Shown: positions 9,307-17,287 of the stretch, in pieces | Layout of the letters: each line of letters starts with the position of its first letter | Position numbering within the stretch: position 1 is the stretch's first letter | Source of the DNA: JBBDNC01 sp040877875 | GTDB lineage: Bacteria > Bacteroidota > Rhodothermia > Balneolales > Balneolaceae | NCBI GenBank assembly: GCA_040877875.1 | Contig: JBBDNC010000148.1 | Span: 8,116 to 72,115 of the forward strand | DNA length: 64,000 bases | Direction of reading: 5' to 3' | Program-made: the position numbers and the translations under genes | Notes under the pieces: generated by a model | What the model saw: the letters and a program-made list of their open reading frames with translations, nothing else | Databases searched by the model: none | Told to the model about the DNA's origin: nothing

Positions 9307-9529
9307 AATTCGTTCTTTAGGGTTGGTTTTGATTGAGTAACACGATTTACCTTGATACTGGTTCTCTGATACTATTGCCAAATAGTGAGATATTCAAGCG
9401 TTATTTTCATAAACCTGCCGGGCGGATTCAGCCAGTCATTGAGTCATTATCCGTCTGACCGGTTTCCCCCAAATCGTAGATCGGGATAGAATCCTATTCC
9501 ATAACTTGTGAAGGGCTATCCGTTCGGAG

Positions 9530-10534
9530 TCAAAAATAGTATTGCAGACCGACCGAATGGACGGTCCCGAAACCCGTTGAAAAGGGTACAATCGCATAAT
9601 TGAAACGTACCGGATCCATATTTAAACCGGCTCCAAAACTCAAGGGCCGTTCAGTTGGCCCGGCCTTGTAACCCGCTTTCAGTTCCAGAATTTCCGAAAA
9701 ATCAGCCGTAAGCCCGAAATTAAAAAAGGATTCCCTCGGCTCAGAGTTAATGAAGTCTGACGAGGAGCTATCTTCCAGGGGTTTCATCCAGTCCGTATGG
9801 ACCGAAATAAGTACCGGAAGATCTTCAAATCCGGGAGCGTTGAGACGAACCAGATGGATACTTAAACCGCTTCGAAAAACTGCAGGCAATCGGGTAGCTT
9901 CCTGGTTTAAATCTTCCATTTTCCCGAGATTCATGACCGTAACGCCTGCCGTCAGACGGCGGGAGAGAAATTGTCCGGCAGCACCCATATTGACGGCAAA
10001 TCCGTTTGCCCGGTATTGGAAGACCTCTTCACGAAGATATTGACCGGTTACACCGATAGTGACCGGACCCATCCTGTGTGCGTAGGCAGCGGCGACCGAC
10101 AGATAGCCGATTGAGTAGCTGCCCTTCGACGGTCCCGGCTGATTGCGGGCATCATATCCGTCTGAACGTGAACTGTAAACCCCGAAACCGATTGAGCGAT
10201 TGTTTTTCCGAAGATGAATTGCGGCAAACTGATTGTCAACTTCAGCGATCCAGAGAGTGTAATGGAGGTCCAGAGCTGATTGTTGTTCCAGGGCCAGTAA
10301 AGCCGGATTGGAATAGATAGAGGAAGCCCCGGAGGGTACGGCAGTTTGAGCTTCTGAGATGCCTAAAAGTGTCGCAGAGGGGGAAATGTTTAAAAAATCC
10401 AGTCCGCTGCCGGTATCCTGGGCGGAAAGAGGGGTGAATCCCAGGTTCAGAATGACAATCAGAACCGTAAGAAAGAAACAGGACAAGAGGAAATGAGAAG
10501 GTTCTCCTGCAACAGATTTCAGGTCAATTCTCAT
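9530..10534 (-). CDS. PorV/PorQ family outer-membrane beta-barrel protein
   Basis: A 334-residue exported protein. The signal peptide ends near LSAQD (about residue 39). The start of the mature part, FLNISPSATLLGISEAQTA followed by A.SIYSNPALLA, is typical of the PorV/PorQ (UPF0164) group, whose members are FadL-like barrels; PorV shuttles cargo of the type IX secretion system. The rest is alternating amphipathic strands and the final residues are QYYF, a barrel-type C-terminus. It stands alone, divergent from a winged-helix gene. Whether it serves type IX secretion or is an unrelated barrel cannot be decided; no other Por genes are in the window. Confidence 0.75.
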   Translation of the reverse strand: MRIDLKSVAGEPSHFLLSCFFLTVLIVILNLGFTPLSAQDTGSGLDFLNISPSATLLGISEAQTAVPSGASSIYSNPALLALEQQSALDLHYTLWIAEVDNQFAAIHLRKNNRSIGFGVYSSRSDGYDARNQPGPSKGSYSIGYLSVAAAYAHRMGPVTIGVTGQYLREEVFQYRANGFAVNMGAAGQFLSRRLTAGVTVMNLGKMEDLNQEATRLPAVFRSGLSIHLVRLNAPGFEDLPVLISVHTDWMKPLEDSSSSDFINSEPRESFFNFGLTADFSEILELKAGYKAGPTERPLSFGAGLNMDPVRFNYAIVPFSTGFGTVHSVGLQYYF

Positions 10535-10859
10535 AGAAAGTTAATTTAAATTTCAATTGTCGGGAATGACGTCCGGACATCATCTGTTTTTGATGAGTAA
10601 AACATTGATTAAATTAGAGTGAGTGGTTATGGGTTGTCGTTTTCAAAAAATAACTCGACGAGGCCCTATTGAGGCGCTAAGTTTATATGGATATCGAATT
10701 CACTGCTTTTGTCTCTTGTGGTCTTGAAAGGCCCATACTTTTTATGGTTACTTTTGTAGAAATTTACTATTTAATAAAGAGTAATAAAATTGCACATACG
10801 GGATTTTATTCCTGAGATTTAACTGCGAATTATAAACCTTGATTTAAATTATCCCGAAT
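10535..10859. other. Divergent intergenic region
   Basis: 325 bases between the PorV/PorQ-like gene (-) and the winged-helix gene (+). No coding remnant was recognised. TACTTTTG at 10749-10756 fits the Bacteroidota -7 consensus TAnnTTTG, with TTG at 10724-10726 about 22 bases upstream as a possible -33 element. This would start transcription about 95 bases before the winged-helix ATG. The match is short and could be chance. Confidence 0.35.
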
Positions 10860-11504
10860 ATGAGTACTCAACGCAATTCCGTATCCCCGAGGAGAGCCAA
10901 AATTATTGAGGTTCTGGAAGAAGCCGGTGAAGCCCTCCAGATCCGTGAGATTGTAGATCGAACGGGGATGGATTATAACAATGCACGAAGTGCGCTCTCG
11001 GAAATGACAACCATGAACCTGCTGGCACGAGTCCACCGGGGAGTTTACGATCTACCTGCCCGGGTGGAAAAAAGGGACATGGAATCGCCGGAGCATCCGC
11101 TGCATAAGATTCTGCTTAATCAGCAAATTCTCAAGGTGTTGCTGAATATCGTAATCACCAACAAGGCATTGATGGAAGCACTTCTGTTAGGCCAACAGGA
11201 AATCATCCGCGCAATCCGGCTAATCAGTCCGGAAACAGAGGAGGGAGAAGAGGCGATCAAGAACCTGGAGGAAATTTTTGCAAAACGAGTAGAATGGCAT
11301 TTCGATATCGCTGCAGAACAGGTTGCCGAACAGTACACTAAATTGCCCGAAGAGGTCTTTGATGTTCTTGTTGCGCCACTTGCGAGAGACTCAGACGGGC
11401 AGGCTTCTCACACTCTCTCAATGTTTCGTAAAAAGGGTAAGTCAAACAAGAAAAAGAGCAGTGAAAGGAATCCCGATTCTAAAAAACCCAATGAGACGAC
11501 TTAG
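10860..11504 (+). CDS. Winged-helix DNA-binding protein of unknown function
   Basis: A 214-residue protein that I cannot assign to a named family. Residues about 10-65 look like a winged helix-turn-helix: KIIEVLEEAGEALQIREIVD (helix 1-2), GMDYNNARSALSEMTTMNLL (recognition helix) and ARVHRGVYDLP (wing). The middle, about 80-185, is helical with no recognisable motif. The tail (about 190-214) is very rich in Lys and Ser, suggesting a disordered nucleic-acid-binding extension. No sensor domain or TA partner was seen. It lies upstream of the operator-like repeats at 11774-11830, so regulation of the DUF5916 gene is possible but unproven. Confidence 0.6.
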   Translation: MSTQRNSVSPRRAKIIEVLEEAGEALQIREIVDRTGMDYNNARSALSEMTTMNLLARVHRGVYDLPARVEKRDMESPEHPLHKILLNQQILKVLLNIVITNKALMEALLLGQQEIIRAIRLISPETEEGEEAIKNLEEIFAKRVEWHFDIAAEQVAEQYTKLPEEVFDVLVAPLARDSDGQASHTLSMFRKKGKSNKKKSSERNPDSKKPNETT

Positions 11505-11936
11505 TCTTGGGATGAAAGTGTTCTCAGCTTGATTGAACCTGGGTACTAGGTATTTACATATCTGCTGGCCCTCTGTATGCCTTCCATCTAAATATTCGGG
11601 CAGCTATCCTCCAACCACGATCCGGTTACGATTCCATCCAGTCTTTTACCCGTTGTGTAGATCTCTCACATGCTCTCCTTGTAAATACGCAGCAATTTAT
11701 TAAAAATTTTAAAATTCAAATAACAAGAAAGCAAAAAAGTACTGCACGTTTTGTTGGAATGGCTTTTTTATGTTTATAACGTCACTCTCTTGTTATAAAA
11801 TGATTCAATAACGTCACCTACTTGTTATGATAATTAAAATGATCTATATTCATCATCATTCAAAATCAGCTATTTAACTTCTTTCAAAACCTGGTAGAAA
11901 TTTTGGGGACAGGGTTCGGGAGTATTCATTGTCAAA
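11505..11936. other. Intergenic region with operator-like repeats
   Basis: 432 bases between the winged-helix gene and the DUF5916 gene. The first ~190 bases show nothing recognisable. From about 11700 the region is AT-rich and carries three copies of the octamer CTTGTTAT (complement strand at 11720-11727; + strand at 11790-11797 and 11822-11829), two of which form the paired motifs described separately. No small gene with convincing coding features was found. Confidence 0.5.
11774..11830 (+). promoter_or_regulatory. Tandem operator-like motif, two units 32 bp apart
   Basis: Unit 1 is TTATAAC (11774-11780), an 11-base spacer, GTTATAA (11792-11798): a perfect 7-bp inverted repeat. Unit 2 is ATAAC (11808-11812), an 11-base spacer, GTTAT (11824-11828). 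Both spacers begin GTCAC and end CTT. The units are 32 bp apart, three helical turns, so two dimers would sit on the same DNA face. The last unit is about 105 bases upstream of the DUF5916 start, a reasonable place for control. The binding protein is unknown. Confidence 0.5.
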
Positions 11937-14150
11937 ATGCTCATGGTGTTATTTCTTGCATTCACTTTTGGTTTTATTCTATTCCAGCCTTTTTCACAAC
12001 TCTATGCGCAAGATAGGTCGGACCCGGTAAAACTGACAAGGATTAACAACCAGGTCAACATGGACGGTTATACCAATGAACCTTTCTGGGATTCCATTCA
12101 ACCGCTTCCGCTTGTGTCGTATGAGCCGGTTGGGGGACTTCCGCCGTCTGAAGAAACGGAAGTTCGGATCGCCTACGACGACAATTATATCTATGCTTCC
12201 TTACGAGCCTACGATTCTGAACCTTCGGAGATCCGAATCAATTCACTTTACCGGGACCGCCTTAGCGGAGACGACCTGTTTCACATTCTGCTTGATACCT
12301 ATAATGACAATGAATCGGCCGTTGCGTTTACTATTACTCCGGCCGGCGTTAAAAGAGATGCGACGATTTCGAACGACGGGGAAGGCCCGAATGCACTGAA
12401 TGCAGATTTTAATACGTATTGGGATGTAGCCACCCGTGTTGATGAGAGGGGGTGGTTTGCAGAAATACGGATTCCGTTTTCAAGCCTTGGGTTTCAGGAT
12501 GAGGACGGACATGTGAGAATGGGGCTCTACGTCCAGCGGGGAATTTCACGGAAAAACGAAAGAATCACTTTCCCTGAAGTTCCACCGAATATCGCCCGTG
12601 CTTATTTTAAGCCATCACTCGCTCAAAAGGTTGATTTTGAGGAAATTTATAGCAGCCGTCCTCTTCATATCACTCCCTATCTCAGGGGAGGATTCGAACA
12701 GGAGTACAGGTTAAATGAAACTCAAGACAATTATTCAAGAAAAGATATCCGGGAACTTGAAGCCGGTTTTGATATTAAGTACGGGATTTCCAATAATATG
12801 ACACTTGATCTCACCGTCAACACGGATTTTGCACAGGTTGAAGCCGATGATCAACAGGTAAATCTTACCCGGTTTAACTTGTTCTTTCCGGAAAAGCGTC
12901 AGTTTTTCCAGGAGCGCTCCGGTGTGTTTGAATTCAATACCGGCGGTAACGGAAGGCTCTATCAAAGCCGGCGCATTGGACTGACCGATGAGGGCGAACA
13001 GGTAAGAATTCTTGCAGGGGCACGGTTGACCGGCCGAATCGGTGAATGGGACCTCGGTTTCCTGAATATGCAAACCGACCGGTACCAGGGCATGCCGGGT
13101 GAAAATTTTGGAGTGTTCAGGCTCAGACGTACACTCTTTAACCCCTATTCGTATGCAGGTGCAATGATTACTTCCCGTTTGGATGCGGAAGGATCTTATA
13201 ATGTCGGTTACGGCTTTGACGGGTCCATTCGTTTAAAAGAGGATGACTATTTGAGTTATGCCCTGGCACAAACCGTTGATGAGGAAAAAGATCTGTCTTT
13301 TTCCTCAACTACAAGATTCCGTTTGGGCCTGGAACGCCGTTCACGGGAGGGGTTTGCTTATCAGACGGAGATCAGCCGGTCGGGGGATGCTTATAATCCG
13401 GAGAGTGGATTCGTACCGCGTATTGATTATTTCCGGGTTGGCCAGGGATTCCGGTATGGCTGGTTGCCGGGCAGTGAGTCTCCCTTGCTCTGGCATTCCA
13501 TTCAAATGAAAGGGGCTGTTTTCTGGCGGACTACAACCGGTCGTCTCGAGTCTGTGGAGATCGGCCCTGTATGGGAGGCAACAACTAAACCCGGTGCACA
13601 GATTCAGGCAAGTCTGACATGGCATTACGAAGATATCCCCGAACCCTTCCGGTTGTTGAGTCGAACAACTATTCCGGCTGGGACCTATAAATTCTTCAGG
13701 GGAGTAGCCGGCTATCAAATTGCATCCAGCCGGCTGATACGCGCTCAACTGGAAGTGGATACGGGGACTTTCTATGGGGGGTGGAGAACCACTCTGGATT
13801 TCTCTCCGACCTGGAATGTATCGAGACACCTGGAGCTCGAGGCCTCATATCTCTATAACCTGGTCAATGTTGTTTCAACCGAGGATTGGTTTGCAGCGCA
13901 TGTCGGACAGCTCAAAATTCGTACAGCCCTGAATACAAAATTGTCGACTCATGCATTTTTACAGTTTAACTCTACAGCGGATCTCATAGCTGCTAATGTC
14001 CGCTTTCGATATAACATCCGCGACGGAAACGACCTCTGGATTGTCTACAATGAAGGAGTCCATACACATCGGGATCGTATGGAACCGAGATTACCTTTTA
14101 CGGACGCCAGAACCATCATGATAAAATATACCCATACCTTTCATCGATAA
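11937..14150 (+). CDS. DUF5916 family outer-membrane protein with CBM9-like N-terminal domain
   Basis: A 737-residue exported protein. A signal peptide (about 1-24, ending FSQLYAQD) precedes a CBM9-like beta-sandwich domain (about 30-215: NQVNMDGYTNEPFWD, TEVRIAYDDNYIYASLRAYD, GWFAEIRIPFSSLGF). The rest (about 240-737) is a long series of amphipathic strands and motifs such as FFPEKRQFFQE typical of DUF5916 barrels, and it ends in a basic-aromatic strand. The CBM9-like part in other proteins binds sugar ends; the DUF5916 function is not established. It stands alone behind the operator-like repeats, so regulated expression in response to a substrate is plausible. Confidence 0.85.
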   Translation: MLMVLFLAFTFGFILFQPFSQLYAQDRSDPVKLTRINNQVNMDGYTNEPFWDSIQPLPLVSYEPVGGLPPSEETEVRIAYDDNYIYASLRAYDSEPSEIRINSLYRDRLSGDDLFHILLDTYNDNESAVAFTITPAGVKRDATISNDGEGPNALNADFNTYWDVATRVDERGWFAEIRIPFSSLGFQDEDGHVRMGLYVQRGISRKNERITFPEVPPNIARAYFKPSLAQKVDFEEIYSSRPLHITPYLRGGFEQEYRLNETQDNYSRKDIRELEAGFDIKYGISNNMTLDLTVNTDFAQVEADDQQVNLTRFNLFFPEKRQFFQERSGVFEFNTGGNGRLYQSRRIGLTDEGEQVRILAGARLTGRIGEWDLGFLNMQTDRYQGMPGENFGVFRLRRTLFNPYSYAGAMITSRLDAEGSYNVGYGFDGSIRLKEDDYLSYALAQTVDEEKDLSFSSTTRFRLGLERRSREGFAYQTEISRSGDAYNPESGFVPRIDYFRVGQGFRYGWLPGSESPLLWHSIQMKGAVFWRTTTGRLESVEIGPVWEATTKPGAQIQASLTWHYEDIPEPFRLLSRTTIPAGTYKFFRGVAGYQIASSRLIRAQLEVDTGTFYGGWRTTLDFSPTWNVSRHLELEASYLYNLVNVVSTEDWFAAHVGQLKIRTALNTKLSTHAFLQFNSTADLIAANVRFRYNIRDGNDLWIVYNEGVHTHRDRMEPRLPFTDARTIMIKYTHTFHR

Positions 14151-14467
14151 TGTCAACTGTCTGAAAAGACGACTGATAACGGGTCGTTACATGTTGGTGA
14201 CATGTTATGATAATTCTGATAAATTTCTTAAAATATCATCCAGTGTCTGGAAATGGATGGACAGGTAAAATAAGATTCGGAGATGTAACTTGAATTGTAG
14301 TTATAAGGCTGGATTCGGTATTCAGTAGTTGGTTTTGAAATTCGTACAAGGGTTTTCAGGACCCGGGCTTTGAAGTAAATGGAGGATGTTTCTTTGAAAC
14401 CTGACGGCTTTGAATTTGAAGGGCTTATTTATAAATAACCAAATAACAATCTTATTCTTATAAGTAT
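14151..14467. other. Intergenic region with a near-palindrome
   Basis: 317 bases with no coding remnant recognised. TTACATGT (14187-14194), five bases, ACATGTTA (14200-14207) is a near-perfect inverted repeat (7 of 8). The overlapping 12-mer GTTATGATAATT (14204-14215) is identical to 11824-11835 in the operator-like region before the DUF5916 gene. No rho-independent terminator for the DUF5916 gene was seen. Confidence 0.4.
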
Positions 14468-15427
14468 ATGGATCAAAATAAAGATACTTCACAGGTACAC
14501 GAAGATTCGTTTTTAAAACATTACAAAACAAGAAAGCGGCTGTTTTTGGGTTTTCTTTTCCTTGTGATCGGTGTGCTGATTGCAGGCTTCTGGAACTATC
14601 ACCTTGTGGACGGATTCGGCCGTGATTTCGTTGCCGGACGCACGATTGGCGACACAGGGGCCCTCGCAGGCAGCTATGGGGAAAACGGAGGCGGTTTCGG
14701 TTTTATTTTTGCTGCCATAGCCGGCCTCGCAGCTACTTTTACAGCATGTAATTGCGTGGCATTTGCCATGATTCCCGGTTTGGTGTGCTCAACCGACAGC
14801 AGGGAGTCAACCCGCAAATCGGCTCTCCGGGCTATTCTTGCTTTTGTAACCCCGGTACTTTTGGTAGGGGCGGCTTATGGTATTTTTATCGGATTCCTGG
14901 GTCCTGAGGGAGTCGCTGCGATTAATGAACGCCCCGTGCGAATTGCACAGGCACAGACTGTCTTCTCTGTGATTGGCATGATCATGATCTTCTGGGGCTT
15001 TTTGGAGCTCGGATTTTTCAAAAGACTTACACAACGTTTATCTCCTCTGACTCGTGAATTCTTCAGTGCATCGACTACCAAAGCGACCCTTCTCGGATTT
15101 CTTGTAGGGCTTTTTGCTGTCGGCAGGCCCTTTCCCGTCTTCAGGGAATTTTTGACCTATGCGGCAACAGCCCAAAGCCCGACCTATGGGGCTGCCGTCA
15201 TGATGATTCATGGACTCGGACAAATATTAGTGCTTCTCTCTTTGTTTTTTCTTCTCATCTGGTTCGCCGGCAGCCGGATGATGCGATGGGCTTCAGAAAA
15301 ACCACACCAACCCAGAATGGTAACGGCTCTTGCCCTTCTGGGAGGCGGGGCCTACTTTGTATTTTATTGGGGGCTTGCCTTCATCTACGATATCGGTCGA
15401 TGGGGATTTAAACTCGGATGGTATTAA
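14468..15427 (+). CDS. CcdA/DsbD-like membrane protein
   Basis: A 319-residue integral membrane protein with about seven predicted spans (near 25-44, 79-105, 121-143, 163-184, 205-222, 240-266, 284-306). The second span holds FTACNCVAFAMIPGLVC, with Cys94, Cys96 and Cys107, resembling the cysteine-proline helix of CcdA/DsbD thiol-disulfide transporters. In the second half, the equivalent place reads GRPFPVFREF and has no cysteine; there are no other cysteines in the protein. Either it has lost the usual redox pair or it works differently. No thioredoxin-like or cytochrome c gene is nearby. The CcdA-like assignment is by pattern only. Confidence 0.6.
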   Translation: MDQNKDTSQVHEDSFLKHYKTRKRLFLGFLFLVIGVLIAGFWNYHLVDGFGRDFVAGRTIGDTGALAGSYGENGGGFGFIFAAIAGLAATFTACNCVAFAMIPGLVCSTDSRESTRKSALRAILAFVTPVLLVGAAYGIFIGFLGPEGVAAINERPVRIAQAQTVFSVIGMIMIFWGFLELGFFKRLTQRLSPLTREFFSASTTKATLLGFLVGLFAVGRPFPVFREFLTYAATAQSPTYGAAVMMIHGLGQILVLLSLFFLLIWFAGSRMMRWASEKPHQPRMVTALALLGGGAYFVFYWGLAFIYDIGRWGFKLGWY

Positions 15428-15594
15428 ATCAGTGTTCAGGTGAGTGATGGCACCGGGAATAAGAGGGACTTCGGTGGTGAGAATATCAGCTTTCGTCACT
15501 CTGTATTCTATCCGCCGGTTGGCAGATGGCAGACTTTGTTCAGGATAAAATAGGGATTGCTTTTCGTTGCCGGTTCTCATAGTTTCCTTCTGTC
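15428..15594. other. Upstream region of the trp leader
   Basis: Spacer between the CcdA-like gene and the trp leader peptide. It should hold the trp operon promoter, but no convincing -33/-7 or -35/-10 pair could be fixed; ACTTTGTT near 15533 followed by TAAAAT near 15547 is the only weak candidate. An antisense frame across the region has a short NRRIEYRVT stretch resembling the end of OmpA-family domains, which I do not consider enough for a gene. Confidence 0.3.
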
Positions 15595-15645
15595 ATGAAA
15601 ATCAATTCAGTTCATATCGTCTGGTGGTGGCCGGCTATTATATAA
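15595..15645 (+). CDS. trpL: Trp operon leader peptide with three tandem Trp codons
   Basis: A 16-residue frame, MKINSVHIVWWWPAII, starting ATG at 15595 and stopping TAA at 15643-15645. Three consecutive TGG codons (15622-15630) are the hallmark of a tryptophan attenuator leader peptide, and an in-frame TAG lies just upstream at 15580-15582. No clear Shine-Dalgarno precedes it, as for many genes here. The stop codon falls inside the first leader hairpin, and a rho-independent terminator follows before trpE. Three Trp codons in 16 are far beyond chance for the rarest amino acid, and the position directly before trpE makes the call firm despite the tiny size. Confidence 0.88.
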   Translation: MKINSVHIVWWWPAII

Positions 15646-15711
15646 CCGGCAGTGGGCATGCTATGAACAAGTGAATTGGACGATCGATTAAATCTTTTTT
15701 AAACCCGCTGC
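15622..15711 (+). promoter_or_regulatory. trp attenuator: pause hairpin and antiterminator
   Basis: Three segments can form mutually exclusive pairs. Segment 1, GCCGG (15630-15634), touches the last Trp codon and pairs with segment 2, CCGGC (15646-15650), giving the pause/anti-antiterminator hairpin. Segment 2, GCAGTGGG (15649-15656), can instead pair with segment 3, CCCGCTGC (15704-15711), over 8 bp with one G-U pair. That pairing removes the left arm of the terminator. A ribosome stalled on the Trp codons would cover segment 1 and free segment 2, so low charged tRNA-Trp should let transcription proceed to trpE. The structure was read by eye, not folded by software. Confidence 0.75.
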
Positions 15712-15740
15712 AGATGTCTGGAGCGGGTTTTTTTATTTTA
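15701..15740 (+). terminator. trp attenuator terminator
   Basis: AAACCCGCT (15701-15709) pairs perfectly with AGCGGGTTT (15722-15730), with a further CAGA/TCTG stem inside the loop, followed by a T-run (15728-15734) and ATTTT. It ends 14 bases before the trpE start, after the leader peptide, and there is no other gene for it to terminate. It is therefore the attenuator terminator. Confidence 0.9.
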
Positions 15741-15753
15741 TGATCCTCTACAT

Positions 15754-17223
15754 ATGAATTTTCAGGAATTTCAAAAACTGGCTGAAACTTACAATGCGAT
15801 TCCGGTCAGCCGCCGCTTGTTGGCGGATGTCATGACGCCGGTCTCCGTTTTTCTTTCGATAAGAGATCAGGCGGATTTCCCGTTTCTGCTGGAATCCGTA
15901 GAAGGCGGAGAACAACTGGCCCGCTATTCATTCCTGGGACGCGATCCCTATCAAGTATTTACATTCGACGGGAAAGACTCCTGGCTGCAAAGAAACGGAC
16001 AGACCGAAAAACAGTCCGGATCTTATTTTGACCTTTTGAAAGAGTTGACAAGCTCATTCAAAGAGCCGGATTTACCGGAATTGCCCCGCCTCACAGGTGG
16101 AGCGGTTGGTTTTTCTGCCTATGATACGGTGCGATTGATCGAAGACCTCCCGAATGTGCCGCCAGATGATGTAAACCTTCCCGAAGCAATTTGGGCATTC
16201 TATGATGAAATTGTCGCCTTTGACCATGTCAAACAGCAACTGATACTCATGAAGACGGTCTTTATTGATCCGGAATCGAATTTAAAAAAAGTATATGATG
16301 AGGCACGTCAATCCCTTGACTGCCTTGAAAAGACAGTGAAATCGATTGATTCCTCATCCCGGAATTTTGAATTGGACAAGGATGCAATTACGAGTAATAT
16401 AACCAGACCGGATTTTGAACAAATGGTGGACAAGGCGAAATCCCATATCTACGAGGGAGATATCTTTCAGGTTGTTCTTTCCCAACGATTTGAAGTTCCC
16501 TTTTCGGGAGACAAGTTTATGCTTTACCGGGCATTGAGGATGGTTAATCCTTCTCCCTACCTTTTTTATCTGGAGTTTGACGGTTTTTCGCTCGTCGGTT
16601 CTTCACCGGAAGTTTTGGTCCGGGTACAACAGGAAAAAGTTCATTTGCTGCCGATCGCCGGAACACGTCCACGGGGAAAAGACAGGGAGGAAGATTTGGC
16701 CCTGGAGGAGGATCTGAAGAAGGATCCGAAAGAAGTGGCCGAACATATTATGCTGGTCGACCTCGGCCGGAACGATCTTTCCAGAGTCTGTAAAGCCGGG
16801 AGCGTGAAGCTGGTAAGAAACCAGGTGATTGAACGCTATTCACATGTCATGCATATTGTTTCGGATGTGACCGGAGAACTCGATACAGGCAAGACTTCGG
16901 TGGATGCCCTGATGCAATGCTTCCCCGCTGGTACGGTCAGCGGGGCTCCTAAAATACGAGCCATGAAAATTATCGATGAAATGGAACCGACCAAACGCGG
17001 GCCTTATGCGGGAGCCGTTGGATATTTTGATTTTTCCGGCAATATGGATACCTGCATTGCTATACGAACAATGGTGGCGACAGACGATAAGGTCTATATT
17101 CAGGCCGGGGCCGGGATCGTAGCCGACAGCAATCCGGCCAAAGAATTTGAAGAAACACGAAACAAGGCGGGTGCCCTTATTGATGCGCTGAGTGTGGCCT
17201 TGTCCATTACAGAAGAGAAATGA
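15754..17223 (+). CDS. trpE: Anthranilate synthase component I
   Basis: Converts chorismate to anthranilate using ammonia supplied by TrpG, the first committed step of tryptophan synthesis. The 489-residue protein has the N-terminal LLES motif (45-48) followed by RYSFLGRDP, the site where tryptophan binds for feedback inhibition, so allosteric control is probably retained. The chorismate-binding C-terminal domain shows PIAGTRPRGK, the CFPAGTVSGAPKIRAM loop and AGAGIVADS. It is the first structural gene behind the attenuator, with 64 bases before trpS. PabB is the nearest alternative, but operon context and LLES favour TrpE. Confidence 0.95.
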   Translation: MNFQEFQKLAETYNAIPVSRRLLADVMTPVSVFLSIRDQADFPFLLESVEGGEQLARYSFLGRDPYQVFTFDGKDSWLQRNGQTEKQSGSYFDLLKELTSSFKEPDLPELPRLTGGAVGFSAYDTVRLIEDLPNVPPDDVNLPEAIWAFYDEIVAFDHVKQQLILMKTVFIDPESNLKKVYDEARQSLDCLEKTVKSIDSSSRNFELDKDAITSNITRPDFEQMVDKAKSHIYEGDIFQVVLSQRFEVPFSGDKFMLYRALRMVNPSPYLFYLEFDGFSLVGSSPEVLVRVQQEKVHLLPIAGTRPRGKDREEDLALEEDLKKDPKEVAEHIMLVDLGRNDLSRVCKAGSVKLVRNQVIERYSHVMHIVSDVTGELDTGKTSVDALMQCFPAGTVSGAPKIRAMKIIDEMEPTKRGPYAGAVGYFDFSGNMDTCIAIRTMVATDDKVYIQAGAGIVADSNPAKEFEETRNKAGALIDALSVALSITEEK

Positions 17224-17287
17224 ACGTTATTTTTAGGGCAGCGCTTGAGATACCTGCCGGTTTACTAATATCAAAAATGAATACAGG

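Noticed and set aside
15428..15580. Antisense frame with NRRIEYRVT, resembling the end of an OmpA-family domain
   Set aside because: Only about nine residues resemble the family, and the frame continues into the reverse strand of the CcdA-like gene. It also overlaps the expected trp promoter region. Not enough for a gene or remnant.
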